The position numbers and the translations under genes were made by a program. Of a DNA stretch of 6,645 bases, positions 1 through 6,557 are shown piece by piece (position 1 is the first letter of the stretch; every line of letters begins with the position of its first letter). The DNA is from Yoonia sp. (lineage in GTDB: Bacteria > Pseudomonadota > Alphaproteobacteria > Rhodobacterales > Rhodobacteraceae): assembly GCA_028822885.1 (NCBI GenBank), contig JAPKCP010000181.1, positions 1-6,645 on the forward strand. The letters run 5' to 3'. The notes under the pieces were generated by a model. That model worked only from the letters and a program-made list of their open reading frames with translations, had not been told where the DNA came from and searched no databases.

Positions 1-714
1 CATGACCTGAAAGAGGTCTTCTTTTGGGGGCGCGAAACCACGTCGGATGATCCAGACTTGATAGCTGGCAAACCGCTTGTGGCATGCAATCAATGGCCAT
101 CAGATACCTTTCCGCGCTTAGAAAGTGATCTGCGCCCTTACTACGATGCACTTTGCGACGTGGCCCGTAAAATCATGTCAGCAATTGCGCTTAGCCTTAA
201 TCAACCTGCTGATTTCTTTGCGCAGTGTTATGAAAAGCCGTTGGCGCGGGGGCAGTTAGTTTTCTATCCACCATCGACAAACCAAGATGATGCAGAGCAG
301 CGGTTTGGCGTTGCGCCGCACACGGACTTTGGGGTTCTGACCTTATTGTTGCAGGACAGTAGCGGGGGATTGCAGGTCAAAGCCAAGTCTGGGGACTGGA
401 TCGAAGCACCGCCTATCGCTGGCACTCTCGTATGTAATATCGGGGACCTCCTTGCCCGCTGGAGCAATGACCGTTTTGCCTCCACCCTCCACCGCGTCAT
501 CAACCGCACGCCCAATGCGCGGTTCTCAATTCCAGTGTTTTTTGACCCGCATACTGACACGATTATTGATCCGGTGGACCTTGGGATTGCGCGATCCGAA
601 AGCCGGTATGCGCCGGTTACCGCTGGTGCGCATATCGTTGGGCGGAACAAACAAAGTTTCTCACATCTTAAAGTGGACACTGATGGCGATGCGAAGAAGC
701 CTTCACTTAGCTAA
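1..714 (+). CDS. Fe(II)/2-oxoglutarate-dependent oxygenase, isopenicillin N synthase family (5' partial)
   Basis: This is a cytoplasmic non-haem iron oxygenase that would couple oxidative decarboxylation of 2-oxoglutarate to oxidation of an unknown substrate. The frame is open from base 1, and the first residues (HDLKEVFFWGRE) already look like the end of the family's N-terminal domain, so the true start lies upstream. The TTG at 58 is internal. Counting from base 1, the iron ligands are H107 and D109 (in PHTDFGVLTLL) and H164 (in STLHRVIN). R174 and S176 (in ARFSIPVFFDP) form the RxS motif that binds the co-substrate carboxylate. The 57-residue His-His spacing and 10-residue His-Arg spacing equal those I recall for plant ACC oxidase. 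Family members usually have 310-350 residues, so roughly the first 80-100 are missing. The early NQWP motif is common in bacterial members. The substrate cannot be read from sequence. The gene ends 156 bases before the adaptor gene, on the same strand. The family call is firm; the function is open. Confidence 0.94.
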   Translation, partial: HDLKEVFFWGRETTSDDPDLIAGKPLVACNQWPSDTFPRLESDLRPYYDALCDVARKIMSAIALSLNQPADFFAQCYEKPLARGQLVFYPPSTNQDDAEQRFGVAPHTDFGVLTLLLQDSSGGLQVKAKSGDWIEAPPIAGTLVCNIGDLLARWSNDRFASTLHRVINRTPNARFSIPVFFDPHTDTIIDPVDLGIARSESRYAPVTAGAHIVGRNKQSFSHLKVDTDGDAKKPSLS

Positions 715-818
715 GGTGTCTTGCGATCTGCCATGCTAGTTGTGATCCGGTAGCTGGTTTCAGCCGTAAGTTATTTTGAACATGAATATTTTCTGCGGTC
801 ACTGTTGAAAGGGATGTT

Positions 819-859
819 GCGTCACGTATTGGACGCGCCCTGACATGATGCGCGGCGCG
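819..859 (+). promoter_or_regulatory. Two overlapping, mutually exclusive hairpins before the adaptor start codon
   Basis: GCGTC at 819-823 can pair with GACGC at 832-836 across an 8-base loop. CGCGCC at 834-839 can pair with GGCGCG at 854-859 across a 14-base loop. The two stems share bases 834-836, so only one can form at a time, and the second ends on the first base of the likely ribosome binding site (GAAAGG, 859-864). This could modulate translation of the adaptor gene. Both stems are short and GC-rich pairings arise easily by chance, so this is a weak candidate. Confidence 0.2.
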
Positions 860-870
860 AAAGGCCAAAA

Positions 871-2088
871 ATGAAAAAGTTTCTGAGTTTCGTAGGTGTT
901 GGCCTACGCGAAATTTTCTGGATCGCCATCGCTGCCGCCGTGGTTTTTGGTGGGATCAGTGGATTTCGCTACCTTGGTGAAAATCGCGAAATTGTTGAGC
1001 CTGAATTGGTTGAACGTGCAGTTACGCTTGTTGATACTGTTGGCCTTGTACCAATCGCCGACCCGCTGCCAATCCGTGGCGAAGGTTTCATGCAACCGTT
1101 CCGCCTTGCCAATCTGGCAGGCCAAGTTGGTGGGCAAATTATTGAGCTGCATCCGGCGATCACTGACGTGGGCGCGTTCAAAAATGGTGATGTGCTCGCT
1201 CGCCTTGATGATAGTGCAGAACGCGCTGCGCTGTCGCAAACGCAGGCGAATATTGATGGTACCCGTGCGCGGCTTGATCTGAATGAGATTTTGCTGAGAC
1301 GCACTGAATCCTTACGCGAAAGTGGGACAGCTAGTCAGGCCGCCTTGGATCAAGTGTTGAGCACGCGAGAAGAACTCGCGGCTAGCTTGAACAGCCTCAA
1401 CGCTGCACGTGTGTCGGCAGTCCTGAACCTTGAACGCAAAGCCGTCAAAGCGCCATTTGATGGGGCTGTGCTGAGCAAGGTTGTCGAAATCGGCACAGTC
1501 GTAAATGCGGGCCAAGCAATCGCTGAGATTTACACACAGGACCGCATGGAAATCGCTGTGAACGTGCGTGAAGCAGACGCTGCCCTGATCCCCGGATTGT
1601 TTGAAGGGGCTTCGCCGGAAGCCACAGTGTCCGTAAGATTTGCCGGCCAAAGCTTTGCTTGGGATGCGCGGGTGACACGGGTAGCATCGACATTGGATTC
1701 GCGGACGCGCACGCTCGAAGTTACAGTCGAACTGAACGACATTGACGGTGCTCGTGCAACCAGCACGACGCGGCTTGCTTCAGGTGCGCCGCCTGCACTG
1801 ATCAACTCGTTCGCGAAGGTTGTGATCGAAGGGCCACAGCCAGACGCGACTTACCCGATCCCATCAACGGCGCTGCGTGGTGGCGATAGCCTTTGGCTGT
1901 ATGAACCTGCGGAGGATGGCAGTGGCCTGCTTCGGATTCTGCCTGCCGCATTGATCCACGTAGACGGCGAAACGTCGTATGTGCGGGTTGATGATCTGCC
2001 GGCCAATGCACGCTTAATCACGACAGCGCTGTCCACCCCGCAAGCTGGCATGCAACTGCGTGATGTTGCGAACGGCACCCAGCCATGA
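871..2088 (+). CDS. RND efflux pump periplasmic adaptor (membrane fusion protein, HlyD/AcrA type)
   Basis: This protein bridges an inner-membrane RND permease to an outer-membrane channel. It has 405 residues. A hydrophobic segment at about 14-31 follows a positively charged N-terminus and has no lipobox, so it is held by a membrane helix rather than a lipid. The two lipoyl half-motifs are at about 80-113 and 189-221 (KAPFDGAV, then GTVVNAGQ). They flank a predicted coiled-coil hairpin at about 114-187. The hairpin tip carries R144, L148 and S155 in the spacing RxxxLxxxxxxS, the tip motif known from adaptors that dock to TolC-type channels. A beta-barrel domain (about 222-320) and a membrane-proximal domain (about 325-400) follow. 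The start is supported by GAAAGG at 859-864, six bases before the ATG, and an in-frame stop at 841. The stop codon overlaps the permease start (ATGA), so the two are translated together. The cargo is unknown. The family call is very secure. Confidence 0.96.
   Translation: MKKFLSFVGVGLREIFWIAIAAAVVFGGISGFRYLGENREIVEPELVERAVTLVDTVGLVPIADPLPIRGEGFMQPFRLANLAGQVGGQIIELHPAITDVGAFKNGDVLARLDDSAERAALSQTQANIDGTRARLDLNEILLRRTESLRESGTASQAALDQVLSTREELAASLNSLNAARVSAVLNLERKAVKAPFDGAVLSKVVEIGTVVNAGQAIAEIYTQDRMEIAVNVREADAALIPGLFEGASPEATVSVRFAGQSFAWDARVTRVASTLDSRTRTLEVTVELNDIDGARATSTTRLASGAPPALINSFAKVVIEGPQPDATYPIPSTALRGGDSLWLYEPAEDGSGLLRILPAALIHVDGETSYVRVDDLPANARLITTALSTPQAGMQLRDVANGTQP
2085..2088 (+). other. 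ATGA stop/start overlap between adaptor and permease genes
   Basis: The permease ATG (2085-2087) overlaps the adaptor TGA (2086-2088). No good Shine-Dalgarno sequence is visible just upstream of 2085. The permease is therefore probably translated by reinitiation after the adaptor, which ties the amounts of the two pump parts together. Confidence 0.85.
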
Positions 2089-5000
2089 ACGGTATGATAA
2101 AATGGATGGCAGAGCATCCAGTCGCGGCAAACCTGACGATGGTTTTTGTGGTTGTGGTCGGTGTGATGACCGCCTTGCAGATGCCGCAAAAGACATTCCC
2201 AGAATTCACGCTTGATACGGTCAGCGTGTCAGTCAGCTATCCGGGGTCGTCCCCGCTTGAAATTCAAGACAGCATCGTGCGCCCGATTGAAGATCAACTG
2301 TCCGGCATCGATGGTATCGACAGTATCACGGCATCCATCAGCGAAGGGCGTGGCGGCGTCACCGTGTCGTTCCTGCGCGGCGAGGACATCCAAGAAAAGC
2401 TGGACGCGATCAAGACTGAAGTCGACCGAATTACCCTGTTTCCTGAGGATGCAAATGAACCTGTTGTTGTGCAGGCGAACTCCAACACGCGCGTCCTGGA
2501 AATTGCGATTCACGGTGATGCATCAGAGGCTGTCCTTAAGGAAGTTGCAGAGCGACTAAAGAATGAACTCGCCGCGCTGAATTCTATTTCCTTCGTTGAG
2601 GTCGCAAATACCCGCGCCTATGAAATCTCAATTGAAGTCGAACCAGACACGTTGCGCGCCTACGGCATCACAATGGCTGAGGTGGCTAATGTCATTGCGC
2701 AGAACTCTCTCGAATTGCCGGGTGGGTCGATTGATACGAACACTGTGGCCATTCCAATTCGCACGACGGGCCGGAACTATACGCAAAGTGACTTTGAAAA
2801 CATCATCGTTCGGACGGATGACAAAGGTGGACGGGTCTATTTGCGCGATATTGCAAAAGTCGTGGATGGCTTTGAAAACGCTAACTTGGCCGCTAATTTC
2901 AACGGAGACCGATCCGTTTCGGTCAACGTCTTCCGTGTTGGTGATGAGCAGGTCTTAACAATTGTTGAAGAGGCCCGCGCATATCTGAACACAACTTTCA
3001 GACCGTCGCTGGAAAAAGGCATCAACGCGACTGTCTGGCAGGACGACTCAAAGGACCTGCAAGATCGCGTTGATTTGTTGGTCAATAACGCAGCGATTGG
3101 ATTGGCGTTGGTGGTCCTCTGCCTCGCGCTGTTCCTTGACATCCGTCTCGCGTTTTGGTCGGCGATCGGGATTGGCGTGTCGTTTGCTGCGACGTTCATT
3201 TTTATGGGTGCGCTGGGCATGTCGATCAACATGATCTCACTGTTTGGGTTCATTCTCGCCATCGGTATCGTGGTCGATAACGCCATCGTCGTCAGCGAGA
3301 ATATCTACAAAAACGGTGAGGACGGATTGCCCCCCTTGCAGGCGACCGTCGCAGGTACGCAGCGTATTGCTGTGCCTGTTATTTTCTCTGCACTCACGAC
3401 CATTGTTGCCTTCTGGCCACTAACCCAATTGCCGGGCACTTTGGGCAAGTTTTTGACTGATATTCCCATTGTCGTGATTGTCGTGCTCAGTCTGTCGTTG
3501 CTACAGGCGCTGTTTATCCTACCGCGCAATTTGGCGTTCCTCGATGTGTCGTCCAGCTATCGCCCGAACCTAGTCTTTCGCCTGCTGAATTTCATTCGTC
3601 GTGGCGTTGATGCGGTCTTGCAGTGGTTCATCCGCGTGCCGCTGGATGGCCTTTTGCGGTTCACGACCAAAGGGTTCGCGGTTCTGATTCCAATTGCGTT
3701 TTCCGTTGCATTGATGATCCTGACCTTTGGTTTGCTGTCGTTTGGCTATGTGAAATTCAACTTTTTCCCATCCATCGACGGGGATTTTGTGACGGCCAGC
3801 ATCGAAATGAATGATGGTACGACGTTTGAAATGACCCAAAGGGTCGCGGAGCATGTGCGGTTATCTGCGGAACGGGCAGGGGCCGATATTCAGTCACAAC
3901 TCCCCAATGATGCCGCTGACGTTATCGTTGGGGTGAATGTGGTCGTAGGGCAGGGTGTCGCTGCTGGTGGTCCCGAGGGTGGGTCTGCTGCGGGTGGCGC
4001 CACTTTGGCGAACGTGGTCGTGCAACTTACGGACCCCACTTTGCGGGACTGGGATGCTGGTCGCTTTGAAGCGGCTTGGCGTCAAGAAATCGGCGCTGTC
4101 GCTTCGGTCAATAAGCTGAGCGTGTCAGCCGAGTTAATCGGCGCTGGTGATCCGATCTCAATTGAACTCTCACTGCCTGATGGCCAAGATATCACGCCAG
4201 TTGTTGCTGATCTGCGCGAAGGTTTGCGCCAGATACCGGGTGTTTTTGGGATTGAAGACGACAATTCCTCGGGCCGGATTGAATACCGTTTGGCACTGCG
4301 CAAAGAAGCCCGCCTTTACGGTGTCACCCTATCCGATCTTGCAAATCAAACCCGTGCGGGATTTTTCGGGCTAGAAGCGACGAACGTACAACGTGGTGCG
4401 GACAACGTGGCTGTCATGGTGCGGTATCCGCAAGATAAACGCGATAGCCTGTCTGATCTGCTCTCCACATGGATCACGGCCCCCAACGGCGACCAAATTC
4501 CGCTTTCTGTCGTTGCAGAGATCGAAGAGGGGCTGTCGCCTAGCCAAATCCTGCGACGCAATGGTCGGCAGGTCACGACTGTCAAATCTGATCTGGATAT
4601 CTCTGTCGCGACAAGTTCTGAAGTGAGCGCCTTTATCGAGGCCGACCTTATCCCGCCGCTTAAGGCGAAATACGGTGATCTTTTGATCAGCACTGGTGGC
4701 GAACAGCGTGAACAGGCGGATGCACAAGCGGCCCTTGGGCAGGCCTTGGGCATCGCATTGTTCATCATCTACGCGCTTTTAGCGTTGGCATTCCGGTCTT
4801 ATGTGCAGCCAATCGTCGTCATGGTCGCAATCCCGCTGGGCCTGATTGGTGCCGTTGCTGGGCATTTTATTGTTGGAATTCCGCTAACAATCCTTTCGAT
4901 CTTTGGGATCATTGGTCTTGCTGGTGTGGTGATCAACAACTCTTTGGTGATGGTCGATGTCTATAACGAATACATTGGTGACGGCATGGACGTGCGCGAG

Positions 5001-5324
5001 GCTGTCATTCAAGGCACGAAACAACGCTTTCGCCCGATCCTTCTGACGTCCCTGACGACCTTTTTGGGGGTCTATCCGTTGATCATGGAAACGTCGCTGC
5101 AGGCGCAGTTCTTGATCCCACTTGCGGTCTCAATCGGTTTTGGCGTCCTCTTTGGAACGGTCATCATTGTACTGACAGTCCCTGCGGTCTTTATGGCGCA
5201 ACACTACATTGGGACTGGTTTGGGGGCCGTGTTTACGGCGTTCTTTGGCGATACATCACAAGACGTTCAGCCAAATGACGTCACTGATTTAGCGGCTCTT
5301 GAACGCCTCAAGGGTGCGCCGTAG
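2085..5324 (+). CDS. RND-family efflux transporter permease (AcrB-like fold)
   Basis: This is the inner-membrane, proton-driven pump of a tripartite efflux system, expected to work as a trimer. Its 1079 residues show the duplicated RND layout. TM1 is at about 12-31 and a large periplasmic porter/docking loop spans about 32-333. TM2-TM6 fall between 334 and 479, TM7 at about 531-555, a second periplasmic loop at about 556-887, and TM8-TM12 at about 888-1040. A short soluble tail follows. By alignment from memory to E. coli AcrB, D407 is kept (D398, in VVDNAIVV) but D408 is Asn (N399) and K940 is Asn (N951, in VVINNSLVMVD). R971 and T978 are kept (R981, T988). The DN/NN combination occurs in a recognised subset of RND pumps, so it does not imply loss of function. 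A Gly/Ala-rich stretch at 622-639 sits where AcrB has its switch loop. The substrate cannot be predicted, and no outer-membrane channel gene lies nearby. The reading frame is intact. Confidence 0.97.
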   Translation: MNGMIKWMAEHPVAANLTMVFVVVVGVMTALQMPQKTFPEFTLDTVSVSVSYPGSSPLEIQDSIVRPIEDQLSGIDGIDSITASISEGRGGVTVSFLRGEDIQEKLDAIKTEVDRITLFPEDANEPVVVQANSNTRVLEIAIHGDASEAVLKEVAERLKNELAALNSISFVEVANTRAYEISIEVEPDTLRAYGITMAEVANVIAQNSLELPGGSIDTNTVAIPIRTTGRNYTQSDFENIIVRTDDKGGRVYLRDIAKVVDGFENANLAANFNGDRSVSVNVFRVGDEQVLTIVEEARAYLNTTFRPSLEKGINATVWQDDSKDLQDRVDLLVNNAAIGLALVVLCLALFLDIRLAFWSAIGIGVSFAATFIFMGALGMSINMISLFGFILAIGIVVDNAIVVSENIYKNGEDGLPPLQATVAGTQRIAVPVIFSALTTIVAFWPLTQLPGTLGKFLTDIPIVVIVVLSLSLLQALFILPRNLAFLDVSSSYRPNLVFRLLNFIRRGVDAVLQWFIRVPLDGLLRFTTKGFAVLIPIAFSVALMILTFGLLSFGYVKFNFFPSIDGDFVTASIEMNDGTTFEMTQRVAEHVRLSAERAGADIQSQLPNDAADVIVGVNVVVGQGVAAGGPEGGSAAGGATLANVVVQLTDPTLRDWDAGRFEAAWRQEIGAVASVNKLSVSAELIGAGDPISIELSLPDGQDITPVVADLREGLRQIPGVFGIEDDNSSGRIEYRLALRKEARLYGVTLSDLANQTRAGFFGLEATNVQRGADNVAVMVRYPQDKRDSLSDLLSTWITAPNGDQIPLSVVAEIEEGLSPSQILRRNGRQVTTVKSDLDISVATSSEVSAFIEADLIPPLKAKYGDLLISTGGEQREQADAQAALGQALGIALFIIYALLALAFRSYVQPIVVMVAIPLGLIGAVAGHFIVGIPLTILSIFGIIGLAGVVINNSLVMVDVYNEYIGDGMDVREAVIQGTKQRFRPILLTSLTTFLGVYPLIMETSLQAQFLIPLAVSIGFGVLFGTVIIVLTVPAVFMAQHYIGTGLGAVFTAFFGDTSQDVQPNDVTDLAALERLKGAP

Positions 5325-5416
5325 ACACGCGTAGCATTCATCAGTTTTCGCTGTTCAAAAGCCAACGCTTGTGAAGGCAAAAAATTGTCTCTACGACTTC
5401 GCAAAAGGGATGCGCT

Positions 5417-5421
5417 GGGAG
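5417..5421 (+). promoter_or_regulatory. Ribosome binding site of the amidinotransferase gene
   Basis: GGGAG lies seven bases before the ATG at 5429, a good Shine-Dalgarno match and spacing. It supports independent translation of this gene after the 104-base gap that follows the permease gene. Confidence 0.7.
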
Positions 5422-5428
5422 AAGAAGC

Positions 5429-6538
5429 ATGCAGAAAACGGTGGTCAATAGCTGGAACGAATGGGACCCGCTTAAGCACGTGATTGTTGGATGCGCTGAC
5501 GACTGCCATATCCCCCCTGAAGAACCAGCACTTGATGCCAAAGTCCCAGAAGACAGCGACATGCGTGGAAAATGGGGGCGTAGGCCGCAGGAAACAATTG
5601 ACCGGGCGAATGAGCTACTCAACACCTTTGCAGCCCAGCTGGTTGCACGTGGTATCCGTGTGGATCGCCCGACCCCGATTGATCATGCGCTTCCTGCGAC
5701 GACGCCTGATTTTCACACTGAAAGCCAGTTCGGCTGTATGCCGCCGCGCGACGTTTTACTGACTGTTGGGTCAGAAATGTTAGAAGCGACAATGTCGTAT
5801 CGCTGCCGTTGGTTCGAATATCTGAACTACCGCCCGTTGATGCAGCAATACTTTAATGAGGACCCAAAGTTTCGCCATGAAAGCGCACCAAAGCCGCGTT
5901 TGACGAACGCAGATTATCACCCTGACTACCTCAGCGAGAAAATTGGTGATGAAAAGCGTCTGAAATGGGCCGCTGATAAGTTCTTTGTCACGACTGAAGA
6001 AGAACCACTTTTTGACGCTGCTGATGTTCTGCGATTTGGGCGTGACCTTGTTGTTCAGCACGGGTTCACCACGAACCTGAAGGGTATCGAATGGCTGCGC
6101 CGCCACTTCCCTGATCACCGCGTCCACACGGTCAACTTCCCGGGCGATCCGTACCCGATCCATATCGATGCGACCTTTACGCCATTACGGCCTGGTTTGA
6201 TCCTGAACAACCCACAACGCCGTCTACCTGCAGACCAACGCAAGATGTATGAAGACAACGGCTGGGACATCGTTGATGCGGCCCAACCCGCGCATAACTC
6301 TCCGCCACCGCTGTGTTATTCATCGACGTGGTTGTCCATGAACGTGCTTGTTTTGGATCCAAAAACGATCTGCGTTGAAAAGTCTGAGGTGTATCAAGCC
6401 GAGCAGATGGACAAGCTTGGGTTCGAGGTGATTGAGGTCGAATTGCGTGATGCATACGCCTTTGGTGGCGGGTTGCATTGCTGCACGGCTGATGTGTACC
6501 GCGAAGGCGACTGCGAGGATTATTTCCCGAATATGTGA
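5429..6538 (+). CDS. Amidinotransferase, arginine:glycine amidinotransferase (AGAT/GATM) family
   Basis: The family moves the amidino group from L-arginine to an amine acceptor through a covalent amidino-cysteine intermediate, releasing ornithine; with glycine the product is guanidinoacetate. This soluble protein has 369 residues, near the size of mature vertebrate AGAT without its transit peptide. Matched from memory to human AGAT, the catalytic set is complete: D108 (D170), D196 (D254, in FDAADV), H245 and D247 (H303 and D305, in IHIDATF), R264 (R322), S299 (S355) and nucleophile C351 (C407, in GGGLHCCT). The 49-residue D196-H245 and 52-residue S299-C351 spacings equal the human ones. In the acceptor loop, human N300 and M302 are replaced by Y242 and I244, so the acceptor may not be glycine. 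Relatives include StrB1 (streptomycin), CyrA (cylindrospermopsin) and SxtG (saxitoxin). A strong ribosome binding site precedes the ATG, and no terminator separates the gene from the upstream pump. The family is secure; the acceptor is not. Confidence 0.95.
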   Translation: MQKTVVNSWNEWDPLKHVIVGCADDCHIPPEEPALDAKVPEDSDMRGKWGRRPQETIDRANELLNTFAAQLVARGIRVDRPTPIDHALPATTPDFHTESQFGCMPPRDVLLTVGSEMLEATMSYRCRWFEYLNYRPLMQQYFNEDPKFRHESAPKPRLTNADYHPDYLSEKIGDEKRLKWAADKFFVTTEEEPLFDAADVLRFGRDLVVQHGFTTNLKGIEWLRRHFPDHRVHTVNFPGDPYPIHIDATFTPLRPGLILNNPQRRLPADQRKMYEDNGWDIVDAAQPAHNSPPPLCYSSTWLSMNVLVLDPKTICVEKSEVYQAEQMDKLGFEVIEVELRDAYAFGGGLHCCTADVYREGDCEDYFPNM

Positions 6539-6551
6539 GTCTGAGCGTCAT

Positions 6552-6555
6552 GGAG
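6552..6555 (+). promoter_or_regulatory. Probable ribosome binding site of the gene at the right edge
   Basis: GGAG lies five bases before GTG at 6561 but only two before the in-frame ATG at 6558. The spacing favours GTG as the start of the downstream gene, although ATG is the commoner codon. Confidence 0.4.
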
Positions 6556-6557
6556 CA

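Noticed and set aside
58..714. Oxygenase gene starting at TTG 58.
   Set aside because: The frame is open to base 1 and the residues before 58 match the family (KEVFFWGRE), so the gene begins outside the window and TTG 58 is internal.
1..714. Oxygenase as an ethylene-forming enzyme, which would share arginine as a substrate with the amidinotransferase.
   Set aside because: The spacing from the ligand Asp to the distal His is 55 residues here; I recall about 77 in the Pseudomonas ethylene-forming enzyme. The spacing fits the ACC oxidase/IPNS pattern, and nothing specific points to arginine.
706..715. Perfect 10-base palindrome CTTAGCTAAG spanning the oxygenase stop codon, considered as a terminator.
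   Set aside because: It is self-complementary with no loop and no T run follows, so it is not an intrinsic terminator; it is probably chance.
805..832. Promoter made of TTGAAA (805-810) and TATTGG (827-832) before the adaptor gene.
   Set aside because: The -35 is good but the -10 matches only three positions with a 16-base spacer; too weak to call.
4346..4768. Long minus-strand and alternate-frame open frames inside the permease, adaptor and amidinotransferase genes.
   Set aside because: They lie wholly within genes of clear family identity, show low-complexity Arg/Ser-rich compositions typical of antisense frames, and lack recognisable domains.
5369..5397. Promoter made of TTGTGA (5369-5374) and TACGAC (5392-5397) before the amidinotransferase gene.
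   Set aside because: The spacing is an ideal 17 bases, but the boxes match only four and three of six consensus positions.
5429..6538. Arginine deiminase or dimethylarginine hydrolase instead of an amidinotransferase.
   Set aside because: These belong to the same fold superfamily, but the HIDATF, FDAADV, WLSMNVL and GGGLHC motifs and their spacing match the AGAT branch specifically.
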